DNA of 64,000 nt from CAVVIO01 sp963748095 (GTDB lineage: Bacteria > Bacteroidota > Bacteroidia > Bacteroidales > UBA10428), in the NCBI GenBank assembly GCA_963748095.1, contig CAVVIO010000020.1:44571-108570 (forward strand), in the 5' to 3' direction. The notes beneath the pieces are model-generated. The model did not search any database. It was given only the letters and a program-made list of their open reading frames with translations, and was not told where the DNA came from. Shown in pieces: positions 36,093-46,034 of this stretch. Positions within the stretch are counted from its first letter, which is position 1. Each line of letters begins with the position of its first letter. The translations under genes were made by a program, and so were the position numbers.

Positions 36093-36116
36093 CTGGCCCG
36101 TTTTGAACGGGCAGTT
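36093..36116 (+). terminator. hairpin after the TlpA-like gene
   Basis: GCCCGTT (36096-36102), loop TTG, AACGGGC (36106-36112), extended by AACT/AGTT. The following GTTGTTGTG is only weakly T-rich, so termination is possible but not certain. Confidence 0.5.
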
Positions 36117-36257
36117 GTTGTGTAACTATCAAAATTTGATACTTTTACAGGGTTCGAATAATCTATCTGTCAATTTGTCCTGATTCGCAGATTGGCAGGT
36201 ATTTTGTCAACTTTTTTGTCTGTTAAAATACAGGTTTAACTATAATGTACAGGAAGC

Positions 36258-36884
36258 ATGACTAAACAGGAAAATTCAGAGAAAGAGGAATTAATGAAAG
36301 AAGAACAAAAAGATACAGTGGATACCAAAAAGGAAAAAACTGATACAACAGATTCAACAGCCAAAAAGGCTACGTCGAAAAGCAAAAAGAGCACCAAAAA
36401 AAAATCTACACATGCTTTGGATGACGGGGTGCTTGATGAAATAAAGAAAATGGAAGAAAAGAACCGTGAGTTGCAGGACAAGTACCTGCGGTTATCTGCG
36501 GAATTCGATAATTATCGTAAACGAACCCTGCGTGAAAAAGCAGAACTTACAAAAAGCGCCAGTGCCGATTTGTTATCAAATATACTTCCGGTAATGGATG
36601 ATTTCGAGCGGGGTATTCAGAATATTGAACAAGCAAAGGATATAGCAGCCCTGAAAGAAGGAGTTTTGCTCATCTACAATAAATTCAAAGAATTTCTTAA
36701 TCAAAACGGGGTAAAAGAAATTGAAGCTACCCATAAGGATTTTGATATTGATTTACATGAGGCCATTACTAAAATTCCGGCCCCGGAGGACGAACTGAAA
36801 GGTAAAGTAGTAGATGTTGTTCAAAAAGGGTACTTGTTAAACGATAAAGTGTTGAGGTTTGTAAAAGTAGTAATAGGAGAATAA
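36258..36884 (+). CDS. grpE: nucleotide exchange factor GrpE
   Basis: A 208-residue cochaperone that releases ADP from DnaK. The N-terminal 70 residues are highly charged and Lys/Glu/Thr-rich, with no globular motif. The long coiled coil and head follow: LQDKYLRLSAEFDNYRKRTLREKAEL, LLSNILPVMDDFERGIQNI, then the beta-domain NGVKEIEATHKDFDIDLHEAITKIPAPEDELKGKVVDVVQKGYLLNDKVLR. It is 65 bases upstream of dnaJ; dnaK itself is not in this window. The extended acidic/basic N-terminus is longer than in E. coli. Confidence 0.96.
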   Translation: MTKQENSEKEELMKEEQKDTVDTKKEKTDTTDSTAKKATSKSKKSTKKKSTHALDDGVLDEIKKMEEKNRELQDKYLRLSAEFDNYRKRTLREKAELTKSASADLLSNILPVMDDFERGIQNIEQAKDIAALKEGVLLIYNKFKEFLNQNGVKEIEATHKDFDIDLHEAITKIPAPEDELKGKVVDVVQKGYLLNDKVLRFVKVVIGE

Positions 36885-36948
36885 CCCAAATAACTGAATG
36901 ATTTTCGGGTAAAATTTAAAACAAAAGACTGGAGGCTCAGAATAGATC

Positions 36949-38106
36949 ATGGCTAAACGAGATTTTTACGAAATACTGGAAGTTGATAAAAGTGCATCGC
37001 AGGATGAAATAAAAAAAGCATACCGGAAGCAGGCTATTCGGTTTCATCCCGATAAAAACCCGGGAGACAAAGCTGCCGAAGAAAAATTTAAAGAAGCTGC
37101 AGAGGCATATGAAATTCTAAGTGACCCTCAGAAACGATCGAGGTACGATCAATACGGTCATGCCGGAGTTGGTGGAGCTGCTGGTGGCGGATTTAGCGGG
37201 CACGGAATGTCTATGGATGATATCTTTAGCCAGTTTGGGGATATATTCAGCGAATTTGGATTTGGTGGTTTTAGTGGTTTCGGCGGAAGCCGTGGAGGGT
37301 CATCCCGACGAGCAAATAAAGGCTCGAATTTGCGTGTAAAAGTTAAGTTGAATCTTCAGGAAATCGCGAAAGGTGTTGAAAAAAAGATAAAGGTAAATAA
37401 GTACATTGCGTGCGATGAATGCGAAGGTACCGGAGCCAGGAACGGATCTTCCTATACAACTTGCAGTACTTGCCACGGAGCAGGACAGGTTACCCGGGTA
37501 TCTAATACTTTCCTCGGGCAAATGCAAACAACCCAAACCTGCCCGACTTGTGGTGGAGAAGGAAGGATTATTTCCGAAAAATGTACGAAATGCCACGGTG
37601 AAGGTATTGTTAAAGACCAGGAAGTTATTAATATCAGAATTCCTGCCGGGGTTGCAGAAGGAATGCAGTTGAATGTTTCAGGAAAAGGAAATGCTGCCCG
37701 CAGGGGAGGTATCAACGGTGACCTGCTTATTCTGATAGAAGAAGAAAAACATCCAGACCTAATGAGGGACGGTAATGATCTGCTTTATAATCTTTTTATT
37801 AATATTACACAGGCTGCGCTGGGTTCTCCGGTAGAAATTCCTACAGTTGAAGGAAAAGTTAAAATTAAAATTGAAGCCGGTACACAACCGGGTAAAATTC
37901 TCAGATTAAGAGGGAAAGGACTGTCGGAAATAAACGGTTATGGGAAAGGTGACTTACTGGTAAATATTAATGTTTGGATACCACAGAATTTATCGAAAGA
38001 GGAGAAGAAGATACTGGAAAAGCTAAATGAATCGCCTAACTTCCAGCCGAATCCTGATAGCGCAGATAAGAACTTTTTTGAGAAGATGAAAAATTATTTT
38101 GAATAA
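36949..38106 (+). CDS. dnaJ: chaperone protein DnaJ
   Basis: A 385-residue type I Hsp40. The J domain (1-70) has the HPD motif at 33-35 that stimulates DnaK ATPase. A G/F-rich linker (about 73-130) follows, then four zinc-finger repeats between about 155 and 216 (CDECEGTG, CSTCHGAG, CPTCGGEG, CTKCHGEG), and two beta-domains for substrate binding to the C-terminus. All expected parts are intact. With grpE it forms a chaperone operon. Confidence 0.97.
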   Translation: MAKRDFYEILEVDKSASQDEIKKAYRKQAIRFHPDKNPGDKAAEEKFKEAAEAYEILSDPQKRSRYDQYGHAGVGGAAGGGFSGHGMSMDDIFSQFGDIFSEFGFGGFSGFGGSRGGSSRRANKGSNLRVKVKLNLQEIAKGVEKKIKVNKYIACDECEGTGARNGSSYTTCSTCHGAGQVTRVSNTFLGQMQTTQTCPTCGGEGRIISEKCTKCHGEGIVKDQEVINIRIPAGVAEGMQLNVSGKGNAARRGGINGDLLILIEEEKHPDLMRDGNDLLYNLFINITQAALGSPVEIPTVEGKVKIKIEAGTQPGKILRLRGKGLSEINGYGKGDLLVNINVWIPQNLSKEEKKILEKLNESPNFQPNPDSADKNFFEKMKNYFE

Positions 38107-38159
38107 TTTTTCCGTATTTTAGCTTTTTTGAAAGTCAAACCAAATCAAATAACTATTAC

Positions 38160-39092
38160 ATGGAATTTTTTACGGCATCGGGCATCGAAAAAAGTTATGC
38201 TCAGCACCTGGCCTTAGATGATGTGAGTATACGTGTGCCCGAAGGAAGCATATATGGTCTGTTGGGCCCTAATGGTGCAGGTAAAACCACACTTATCAGG
38301 ATCATCAACCAAATTACAGCTCCTGACAAAGGCGAAATTCTTTTTAATAACAGAAAATTCAAACCGGAGGATATCTATCAGATCGGTTACCTGCCCGAGG
38401 AACGGGGATTGTATAAAAAGATGAAAGTAGGGGAACAGTCATTGTATCTGGCCCAACTTAAGGGTTTGTCTAAAAAGGATGCTATTAAACGGTTGCGTTA
38501 CTGGTTTGATAAATTCGAAATGCAAGCCTGGTGGAATAAAAAGGTGGAAGAACTTTCTAAAGGCATGCAGCAAAAGGTACAGTTTATTGTTACTATCCTG
38601 CACGAACCAAAATTATTGATCTTTGATGAACCTTTCAGTGGTTTTGATCCGATCAATACCAACCTGCTGAAAGAAGAAATTCTGAATCTGAGGGATAAAG
38701 GGGCTACAATAATCTTTTCCACGCACAATATGGGCTCGGTAGAAGAATTATGCGACCATATTACCCTGATAAATAATGCAAGGACATTGCTGGAAGGCCC
38801 TATAAATGATATTAGAAACACCTACAAATCCAATATATTTGAAGTTGGGTACACTGGTGATCCTGAAAATTTGAAATCACTGCTGAATGGCCATTTTGAG
38901 CTGTTACTAAATAAAGACGATAAACATGATGCTGCATCGCATGTTGCCCATATCAAAATACTGAATCCGCATAAGGATAATGAGCTGCTTGCCATGCTGA
39001 TTCCACACCTGCATATCAACTCATTCGTTGAGTTGATCCCCAGTATGAATGACATATTTATCAAGGTGGTAAACGAAGCACCAAAAAATTAA
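38160..39092 (+). CDS. ABC transporter ATP-binding protein
   Basis: A 310-residue ATPase of the NatA-like group. Walker A GPNGAGKTTL is near 38-47, the Q-loop region QIGYLPEERGLYKKMKV follows, then the signature LSKGMQQKVQ and Walker B LLIFDEPFSGFDP. A C-terminal DUF4162-like domain fills about 215-310. It is 21 bases before its permease partner. The pair forms an ABC-2-type exporter. Substrate unknown; the NatAB sodium exporter is the closest named relative, but that is only family resemblance. Confidence 0.93.
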   Translation: MEFFTASGIEKSYAQHLALDDVSIRVPEGSIYGLLGPNGAGKTTLIRIINQITAPDKGEILFNNRKFKPEDIYQIGYLPEERGLYKKMKVGEQSLYLAQLKGLSKKDAIKRLRYWFDKFEMQAWWNKKVEELSKGMQQKVQFIVTILHEPKLLIFDEPFSGFDPINTNLLKEEILNLRDKGATIIFSTHNMGSVEELCDHITLINNARTLLEGPINDIRNTYKSNIFEVGYTGDPENLKSLLNGHFELLLNKDDKHDAASHVAHIKILNPHKDNELLAMLIPHLHINSFVELIPSMNDIFIKVVNEAPKN

Positions 39093-39113
39093 CCCTGCAT
39101 TAAAAATTATTCC

Positions 39114-40484
39114 ATGAACAAGATCAGTTTAATCATATCGCGAGAATACCTTACCAGGGTAAGAAAAAAATCATTTATTGTAATGACCATTCTTGGTCCC
39201 CTTCTTTTTGGTGCCATGATGATTGTTCCTGCCTGGTTAGCTACCCGGGAAGATAAAGATCAGAAGACTATAGGAGTAATCGAATATAGTGATGAGGATC
39301 AGCCAGTGCCGGATTCACTCATGCAATTTAAAGGCGTCATTCCTGATCAGGATTATTTGAAATTCCAATACCTGGGGAATACACGGCTGGATGATATTAA
39401 ACCCATTCTTTCAGCATCCGGTTATTATGCCATTCTATTTATCCCGCATAATGTTTTTACTACCGGAACAGTAGAATTGTATGCGAAAAAACAGCCCAGC
39501 TTAAGTGTGGAAAATCATATTACTAAGTCTCTTGAAACATATATCCGTGATGCCAAGCTTCTGAAAAAGCACATTCCCCTGGATGTAATAAATTCGGTGC
39601 AAACCCCCGTACATTTAAAAACCATTAAACTGGAAAAAGGAGGTTTCGAAGAACAGAAATTGACAAATCTGAAACGTGGCGTAGGATATATCAGTGCTTT
39701 CCTGATTTATTTCTTTATTTTCTTTTTCGGGGCACAGGTAATGCGTGGGGTAATTGAAGAAAAAACCAATCGAATTGTCGAAGTGATTATATCTTCGGTA
39801 CGTCCTTTTCAGCTGATGTTTGGAAAAATAGCAGGTATCGGCCTGGTAGGACTTACACAATTTTTGATATGGGTTTTACTTACCGGAGGAATTGTGATGG
39901 TAGCACAAAAGGCATTAATTACACCTCAGGTGCCCAAGACCGAGCAGATAGCACCTGAAAACTTATTTGAATCGGGTACACCTCCATCCGATAAAGTTGC
40001 ACCGGCTGCTAAAACTCAGCAAGCGGAACTCACCGGCATTCTCGCTGATTTGCAGGATGTCGATTTTCTGGCAATTCTGGCATCGTTTCTCTTTTTCTTC
40101 CTTGGAGGATACCTGCTGTATGCTTCTTTCTTTGCGGCCATTGGTTCTGCTGCCGATAGTGAAACCGATACTCAGCAATTTATGTTACCGGTTACTATTC
40201 CTCTTATTGTTAGTATTATAGTAATGTCAAGTGCTATTACCAATCCGGAAGGGCAGGTTGCTTTCTGGTTTTCAATGATACCCCTCACATCACCTGTAGT
40301 GATGATGGCAAGGATCCCTTTTGGTGTTCCCTGGCCGCAGGTCTTTGCTTCTATGGCAATACTTATTCTCACATTTATCGGAAGTACCTGGATGGCAGGA
40401 AAAATATACCGCACCGGCATTCTTATGTATGGAAAAAAAGTAAGTTACAGGGAAATCTGGAAATGGCTCCGGTATAAATCGTAA
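39114..40484 (+). CDS. ABC-2 family transporter permease (NatB-like)
   Basis: A 456-residue permease. One N-terminal helix (about 22-42), a large extracytoplasmic region (about 45-190), then five or six helices to the end. The ABC-2 hallmark VMRGVIEEKTNRIVEVIISSVRPFQLMFGKI lies near 205-240. The soluble loop between helices (about 270-300, TPQVPKTEQIAPENL) is polar. It is the partner of the preceding ATPase. The C-terminal membrane segments end in MYGKKVSYREIWKWLRYKS. Confidence 0.93.
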   Translation: MNKISLIISREYLTRVRKKSFIVMTILGPLLFGAMMIVPAWLATREDKDQKTIGVIEYSDEDQPVPDSLMQFKGVIPDQDYLKFQYLGNTRLDDIKPILSASGYYAILFIPHNVFTTGTVELYAKKQPSLSVENHITKSLETYIRDAKLLKKHIPLDVINSVQTPVHLKTIKLEKGGFEEQKLTNLKRGVGYISAFLIYFFIFFFGAQVMRGVIEEKTNRIVEVIISSVRPFQLMFGKIAGIGLVGLTQFLIWVLLTGGIVMVAQKALITPQVPKTEQIAPENLFESGTPPSDKVAPAAKTQQAELTGILADLQDVDFLAILASFLFFFLGGYLLYASFFAAIGSAADSETDTQQFMLPVTIPLIVSIIVMSSAITNPEGQVAFWFSMIPLTSPVVMMARIPFGVPWPQVFASMAILILTFIGSTWMAGKIYRTGILMYGKKVSYREIWKWLRYKS

Positions 40485-40509
40485 TTCCGGTATTATTTAG
40501 AAGAAGTAT

Positions 40510-41451
40510 ATGCGAATTGCAGTAGTCGATCTTGGGACAAATACTTTTAACCTGTTGATTGTAGAAACAACAGGAAATAGTAGTTACAGGATCATATACA
40601 ATAATAAGCTGCCGGTAAAGCTGGGTGAAGGTGGGATTAACAAAAAAGAGATCACAAAAGATGCTTATCAACGGGGGATCGATGCCATGGCTAAACACAG
40701 CCGTACGATTAGTGAGTACCGTGTTACTGCTACATATGCCTTTGGTACTGCAGCCCTCCGTAATGCTGAAAATGGAGAATTATTTATCCGTACGATTAGG
40801 GAAGAATTTAATATTCGTGTTGAATTAATTACAGGAGACCGCGAAGCGGAATTAATTTACAAGGGCGTGAAACAGGCCGTGCCCCTTGATAATAATAAAG
40901 TACTAATACTTGATATTGGCGGGGGAAGCAATGAATTTATCATCGCGAACAAGAAACAAATTTTCTGGAAATACAGTTACAAGCTGGGTATTGCCAAATT
41001 ACTTGATCAGTTCAAACCTTCCGACCCCATTCTTCCAAATGAAATTGAAAATGTTACCCGGTATATAGATGAAGAACTTCAGTCATTATTTACAGCTGTT
41101 CGTAATTATAAAATCGACACGTTGGTAGGTGCCTCGGGATCATTTGAAACATTCACTGCCATGATAAAGGCTGATGATGAAAATTTTGAATCGGAAACCG
41201 GAACATCACCATCTTCTACAGTAATTAATATAAGCGAATTCACTACACTTCATAAGCGTCTGATGGCATCAACTATTGATGAGCGCCGCGAGATGAAAGG
41301 GCTTGAACCCATGCGGGTTGAGATGATCGTACTGGCAAGTCTTTTTGTAAAATTTATACTGGATAAACTTGCTATTCAAAATATTATCCAATCGAATTTT
41401 GCCCTTAAAGAAGGAGTTATTTACGATTTATTATACAAGGAAAAGAATTAG
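40510..41451 (+). CDS. ppx: Ppx/GppA family phosphatase
   Basis: A 313-residue protein of the ASKHA fold. N-terminal phosphate-1 motif AVVDLGTNTFNLLIVET, then the second motif LILDIGGGSNEFIIANKK near 137, and the conserved GTAALRNAENG and GASGSFETF segments. Family members hydrolyse polyphosphate or convert pppGpp to ppGpp. At 313 residues it is the short, two-domain form without the HD-like C-terminal extension of E. coli Ppx. Which substrate it uses cannot be seen. It follows the ABC pair by 25 bases and ends at a strong terminator. Confidence 0.93.
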   Translation: MRIAVVDLGTNTFNLLIVETTGNSSYRIIYNNKLPVKLGEGGINKKEITKDAYQRGIDAMAKHSRTISEYRVTATYAFGTAALRNAENGELFIRTIREEFNIRVELITGDREAELIYKGVKQAVPLDNNKVLILDIGGGSNEFIIANKKQIFWKYSYKLGIAKLLDQFKPSDPILPNEIENVTRYIDEELQSLFTAVRNYKIDTLVGASGSFETFTAMIKADDENFESETGTSPSSTVINISEFTTLHKRLMASTIDERREMKGLEPMRVEMIVLASLFVKFILDKLAIQNIIQSNFALKEGVIYDLLYKEKN

Positions 41452-41472
41452 GAAATTTTTTTTAAATGCATT

Positions 41473-41504
41473 AAAAAGCCGCAATTATTCAATCGCGGCT
41501 TTTT
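41473..41504. terminator. bidirectional terminator between ppx and the LiaF-like gene
   Basis: Stem AAAAAGCCGC / GCGGCTTTTT with a 12-base loop. A-run and T-run on either side let it serve both converging genes. Confidence 0.92.
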
Positions 41505-41549
41505 AATTTCTTACATTGTCAAAGACCTGTTTCAATAACCTGTTAAAAA

Positions 41550-42083
41550 TCAATAGCTTCTTATTTCAACAGCTCCAAATACCACATCAGCTTTGATGTA
41601 GAGGTAACTGGTACTGTCGTTGAAATTTTCACTGGTATGGTAATTGGTGCCGAACGCCACTGAATTGCCATTGGGCATGGTAGCGCTGCCAAAAACTGCA
41701 TCGGCTTTGACTTTCACCGGAGTGTCGCGGTTAACTTTAATAACCGATCTTCCGAATATGGTATTTACTTTTATTTTTATAGGTTTATTATTCTCGAAAG
41801 TTACATTACGAAAATCGTAGACCCCGTTAGAGAAAATCGTATTATATTCGGTGTCCTTTTTAGGTGCTTCAGTGTAGGTATGTTCACCAAAAAATACATC
41901 ATTGTTACTTGTGCGAAAGGAAAAGATCCCATGATGTCCTACCAGTATCCGTATACCGATAGCAATAATAACAACTGCAACTATTATCCTGAACAAACTT
42001 ATTCCGAAAGCTATTTTGAATATAATACTTAAACCTATTAGGATTAGAATAATCCCCCAAAAAAATCCTGGTGCCATTTTCAT
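41550..42083 (-). CDS. LiaF-like (cell wall-active antibiotics response) membrane protein
   Basis: A 177-residue protein. Two or three membrane helices at about 6-50 (FFWGIILILIGLSIIFKI and IIVAVVIIAIGIRIL), then a short linker and a C-terminal beta-helix-like domain of repeating strands ending VF/FG (IKIKVNTIFGRSVI, VKVKADAVFGSATM, LYIKADVVFGAVEI). This is the LiaF/DUF2154 layout. LiaF inhibits a cell-envelope stress kinase in Bacillus; here no histidine kinase is adjacent, so the same function is not implied. It converges with ppx and is about 95 bases downstream of lon. Confidence 0.88.
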   Translation of the reverse strand: MKMAPGFFWGIILILIGLSIIFKIAFGISLFRIIVAVVIIAIGIRILVGHHGIFSFRTSNNDVFFGEHTYTEAPKKDTEYNTIFSNGVYDFRNVTFENNKPIKIKVNTIFGRSVIKVNRDTPVKVKADAVFGSATMPNGNSVAFGTNYHTSENFNDSTSYLYIKADVVFGAVEIRSY

Positions 42084-42177
42084 AATTTTTAAAATTACTA
42101 TTATTACGGTATAAAAGTATAAAATAGTAATCCGGCAAAGAATTATTAATAGGTAAACAAACCGATTTTATCGGTGG

Positions 42178-44628
42178 TTACTCAATTTTCAGCGGTTTTG
42201 CTACTTTTTGATTCAGCAAGGCAATATCCAGTACTTCAAGGATATTATTGACATAATGAAATTCAAGGCCCTTCAGATAGATATCTTTAATTTCTTCAAT
42301 ATCTCTTCTGTTTTCCTCGGAAAGAATTATTTCCTTAATGTCAGCACGCTTGGCGGCCAGAATTTTTTCCTTGATTCCTCCCACCGGCAGTACTTTTCCA
42401 CGAAGTGTGATCTCTCCGGTCATAGCCAGATTCTTTTTTACTTTACGCTGGGTAAATGCAGACGCTATAGAGGATGCCATGGTAATTCCGGCTGAAGGTC
42501 CGTCTTTTGGAATTGCTCCTTCGGGAACATGCACGTGAACATTCCAGTTACTGAAAACGTCCACATTCAGATTTAAAATGCTGCTGTGAGCTTTCAGGTA
42601 TTCATGTGCAATAATGGCCGACTCTTTCATTACTTCACCCAGGTTACCGGTAAGTGTAAGATTTCCTTTTCCTTTGCTGAGGCTGGTTTCTACAAAGAGA
42701 ATTTCACCACCTACTGCCGTCCAGGCCAGTCCGGTGACTACTCCTGCAAATTCATTCCCCTGGTATTTATCTTTAATGAACCTCGGAGATCCGAGAATTT
42801 CACCAATTTCCTTTTCTGTAAGTTTTGTATCATACTTTTCTTCAAGAGCTACTTTTCTGGCAAGCACCCGTGTTATTTTTGCCAGTGTTTTATCCAGCGC
42901 TCTAACTCCCGATTCGCGGGTGTAGTTTTCGATAATATATTCAATTGTTTTTTTTGCAAAACTGGCATTCTTCTTATTTAACCCATGATCAGTAAGACAT
43001 TTGGGTATCAGGTGCCGTTTTGCTATTTCTATTTTTTCCTCCACAATATAACCATTGACCTCAATTAGCTCCATTCGATCGCGCAATGCCGGGCTGATAG
43101 TCTCGATTGTATTGGCAGTAGCGATAAATAACACCTTGGACAGATCGAATTCTGTTTCGAGATAATTATCATAAAAAGCATTATTCTGTTCCGGATCGAG
43201 TACTTCCAGCAGTGCAGATGCCGGATCTCCATGATAATCGCGACCCACCTTGTCTATTTCATCCAAAACGAAAACAGGATTAGACGATTTTGCTTTTTTC
43301 AGGCTCTGAACAATACGTCCGGGCAATGCTCCGATATAAGTTTTACGATGCCCCCTGATTTCTGCTTCATCGTGCAATCCTCCCAGCGACATACGAACAT
43401 ATTTACGGTTGAGGGCTTTGGCAATTGATCTGCCAAGCGAGGTTTTTCCTACTCCCGGAGGTCCGTACAGACATAAGATAGGAGACTTCAGATCACCTTT
43501 CAGTTTGAGTACGGCCAGGTGTTCGATAATGCGGTCCTTCACCTTTTCAAGTCCGAAATGGTCACGGTCGAGGATGCGTTGGGCGCGTTTCAGGTCGAAA
43601 TTATCCTTTGTATATTCGTTCCAGGGAAGTTCAAGTAAAGTTTGCAGATAGTTCAGCTGAATAGAATACTCTCCGGTAGCAGGATTCAGTCTTTGTAATT
43701 TATCTACTTCCTTAAAAAATAATTCTGCTACTTCCTTATTCCATTTTTTCTTTTTAGCCAGCTTAATGAGATCTTCTATTTCCTGTTCAACCGGACTACC
43801 TCCCAGTTCATCCTGAATAGTCTTCATTTGCTGGTGAAGCATATATTCACGCTGTTGTTGGTCAAGATCGAATTTAACCTTTGACTGAATGTCATTTTTC
43901 AGCTCAAGCATCTGAATTTCGCGGGTTAAATATTCAAGTAAAGCAATAGCTCGTTTTCTCAGGTCATCCATTTCCAGTAACCGTTGTTTTTCACCAATTC
44001 TAAGGTCACTATTCGAGCTGATGAAATTGATAAGAAAAGATGAACTTTCAATATTTCGTACAGCGAATGAAGCTTCAGGCGGGATATTACTTGAGAGTTT
44101 GATGATCCTAAGCGACAAGTCCTTCAATGATCCGACGATAGCTTCAAATTCTGGATTTTTCATATCCGGTTTGGAATCTTCCAGCGGATGGACAGTGGCT
44201 ATGATATAAGGATCTTCCTTAACCAGTTTGTCAATTTTTATTCTTTTCTTCCCTTGTATGATCACGGATGTTGATCCGTCAGGCATTTCCAGAATACGTA
44301 TTATCTGCGCAGCAGTTCCGGTCTTGTAAAGTTCTTTAAATCCGGGATCGTCGGCTTCCGGATCTTTTTGTGCCACTGTACCAATAATTTTATCAGACCG
44401 GTAAGCTTCTTTTATTAATTTCAGGGATTTATCCCTTCCTACCGAAATCGGAATAATAACTCCCGGAAACATAACTGTATTTCTGAGTGGTAATAGTGGC
44501 AGGGTTTTGGGTATATCCGTTTTGCCCAGACTTTCTTCGTCTTCTTCTGATATTAGTGGAATAAAATCTGTTTCCTCATTCACTGGTGATGCTGATATAT
44601 AATAATCTTTCAACTTTTTCTCCATCAT
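42178..44628 (-). CDS. lon: Lon protease (endopeptidase La)
   Basis: An 816-residue ATP-dependent serine protease. N-terminal LON substrate domain (about 40-240, PLLPLRNTVMFPGVIIPISVGR), helical linker, AAA+ domain with Walker A GPPGVGKT at 389-396, Walker B VLDEIDK, then the protease domain with the PKDGPSAG motif: catalytic Ser712 and the Lys 43 residues later. It degrades misfolded proteins and some regulators. I start it at ATG 44628 (MMEKKL), preceded by AAAGGAG, rather than at an upstream in-frame TTG. Monocistronic. Confidence 0.97.
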   Translation of the reverse strand: MMEKKLKDYYISASPVNEETDFIPLISEEDEESLGKTDIPKTLPLLPLRNTVMFPGVIIPISVGRDKSLKLIKEAYRSDKIIGTVAQKDPEADDPGFKELYKTGTAAQIIRILEMPDGSTSVIIQGKKRIKIDKLVKEDPYIIATVHPLEDSKPDMKNPEFEAIVGSLKDLSLRIIKLSSNIPPEASFAVRNIESSSFLINFISSNSDLRIGEKQRLLEMDDLRKRAIALLEYLTREIQMLELKNDIQSKVKFDLDQQQREYMLHQQMKTIQDELGGSPVEQEIEDLIKLAKKKKWNKEVAELFFKEVDKLQRLNPATGEYSIQLNYLQTLLELPWNEYTKDNFDLKRAQRILDRDHFGLEKVKDRIIEHLAVLKLKGDLKSPILCLYGPPGVGKTSLGRSIAKALNRKYVRMSLGGLHDEAEIRGHRKTYIGALPGRIVQSLKKAKSSNPVFVLDEIDKVGRDYHGDPASALLEVLDPEQNNAFYDNYLETEFDLSKVLFIATANTIETISPALRDRMELIEVNGYIVEEKIEIAKRHLIPKCLTDHGLNKKNASFAKKTIEYIIENYTRESGVRALDKTLAKITRVLARKVALEEKYDTKLTEKEIGEILGSPRFIKDKYQGNEFAGVVTGLAWTAVGGEILFVETSLSKGKGNLTLTGNLGEVMKESAIIAHEYLKAHSSILNLNVDVFSNWNVHVHVPEGAIPKDGPSAGITMASSIASAFTQRKVKKNLAMTGEITLRGKVLPVGGIKEKILAAKRADIKEIILSEENRRDIEEIKDIYLKGLEFHYVNNILEVLDIALLNQKVAKPLKIE

Positions 44629-44636
44629 AACTAAAT

Positions 44637-44643
44637 CTCCTTT
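44637..44643 (-). promoter_or_regulatory. ribosome binding site of lon
   Basis: On the minus strand AAAGGAG lies 8 bases before ATG 44628. It decides the start against the upstream TTG at 44661. Confidence 0.75.
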
Positions 44644-44770
44644 CTGTTCCCTACTGATCAATCAACAAATAAATAGACAAATTGTCAGCAATGGGATGCG
44701 TTTTTTTTGATCTATAAACCCGACAATACTTATGCCATTATTTGTGATTGTACTATCTGATTTTCATGAA

Positions 44771-45973
44771 TTAATTTTTCCGGTAGGATGCTGTCTTTTG
44801 AAAAACGGTTTCGAGAATTTTTTTATCCTCATCAGAAAATGCCAAATTCCTTCGTTTCATGACTATTTCGGCTACTTCAAATGCTTTGGGCAAGTTATAG
44901 GTAGTGAATCCGCTTGCTCCTCCCCACGAAAAGGAAGGAATAAAACTACGAGGGAAACCGCTGCCAAAAATGTTGGAACTGACACCAACCACGGTTCCGG
45001 TATTGAACATGGTATTAATGGCACATTTAGAGTGATCTCCCATTATCAGACCACAAAACTGAAGGCCTGTATCCTTGAATTGTTCTGTTTGATAATCCCA
45101 CACTTTTACTTTAGCATAATTATTTTTCAGATTCGATGTGTTGCTGTCGGCTCCGATATTACACCATTCAGCTATTACAGAATTACCAAGAAATCCGTCA
45201 TGAGCCTTGTTTGAGTATGCAAAAAATACACTATTGTTTACTTCTCCGCCAACTTTTGAATGAGGACCGATGGTGGTAGGTCCGTAAATTTTAGCACCCA
45301 GCTTGAGAGATGAATGGTCACATAATGCAAAGGGGCCCCTTATAATAGACCCTTCCATTACTTCCGTATCTTTACCGATATAAACAGGTCCGTTGGTGGC
45401 ATTGATTGTGACAAAATCAAGTTTAGCACCCTTTTCCACGAAAATATTCTCGGGATGAAGAATATTATTATTGTGGATGAAATCTTCCGATGTTCTTCCT
45501 TTGGTCAATAATTCGTAATCGGCATTTATGGCGTATCCGTTTTGTTCGAATATTTCCCAGGGATGTTGTAGTTTAACATAATTCTGCCGGAATTTTATTT
45601 TTTTAAACGAACCGGTCTGCTGATAGTTGAACCGGTTTATATCAGTGTCTTTCAACCTTACGGCTATAAGATGTTCACCAGAGGTCAGCGCTTCATTATC
45701 CTTTAAATTTTCAATTTCAGAAACAAGGGCAGGCGTGGGTATTACTGAACCGTTAATGAGCAGGTTGACTTCCCCGGGTTGTATGTTGTATTTTTGTTGT
45801 AAATAATCCTGTGTGAGGTAAGAACAGGAGTTTTTAAGATACTTTTCCCATTTTTCCCTGATTGTTAAAATCCCTATCCTTATTTCTGCTACCGGACGTG
45901 TAAAAGTAAGTGGCAACATTTGTTGCCAGCTTTGATCGTCGAAAAGTATATATTTTTTCTGTGATGACGCCAT
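44771..45973 (-). CDS. GlmU-like putative sugar nucleotidyltransferase
   Basis: A 400-residue protein with an N-terminal nucleotidyltransferase-like part (about 1-180) and a C-terminal left-handed beta-helix of hexapeptide repeats (about 190-370: TVINATNGPVYIGKDTEV, GSIIRGPFALCDHSSLKLGAKI, GPTTIGPHSKVGGEVNNSVF, IGADSNTSNLKNNYAKV). The start LFDDQSWQQMLPLTFTRPVAEIRIGILTIREKW is diagnostic of the Bacteroidota 'GlmU family' and lacks the usual GxGTRM motif, so activity of the first domain is unclear. It is located next to the L31 gene; the reaction is unknown. Confidence 0.88.
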   Translation of the reverse strand: MASSQKKYILFDDQSWQQMLPLTFTRPVAEIRIGILTIREKWEKYLKNSCSYLTQDYLQQKYNIQPGEVNLLINGSVIPTPALVSEIENLKDNEALTSGEHLIAVRLKDTDINRFNYQQTGSFKKIKFRQNYVKLQHPWEIFEQNGYAINADYELLTKGRTSEDFIHNNNILHPENIFVEKGAKLDFVTINATNGPVYIGKDTEVMEGSIIRGPFALCDHSSLKLGAKIYGPTTIGPHSKVGGEVNNSVFFAYSNKAHDGFLGNSVIAEWCNIGADSNTSNLKNNYAKVKVWDYQTEQFKDTGLQFCGLIMGDHSKCAINTMFNTGTVVGVSSNIFGSGFPRSFIPSFSWGGASGFTTYNLPKAFEVAEIVMKRRNLAFSDEDKKILETVFQKTASYRKN

Positions 45974-46034
45974 ACCACTGATTAATTATTTATTTTACAT
46001 TTTCGTGACTACTCTCACAAAAATACATAAAAAA

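Noticed and set aside
36093..36257. CIRCE operator before grpE-dnaJ
   Set aside because: The TTAGCACTC inverted repeat is not present in the gap.
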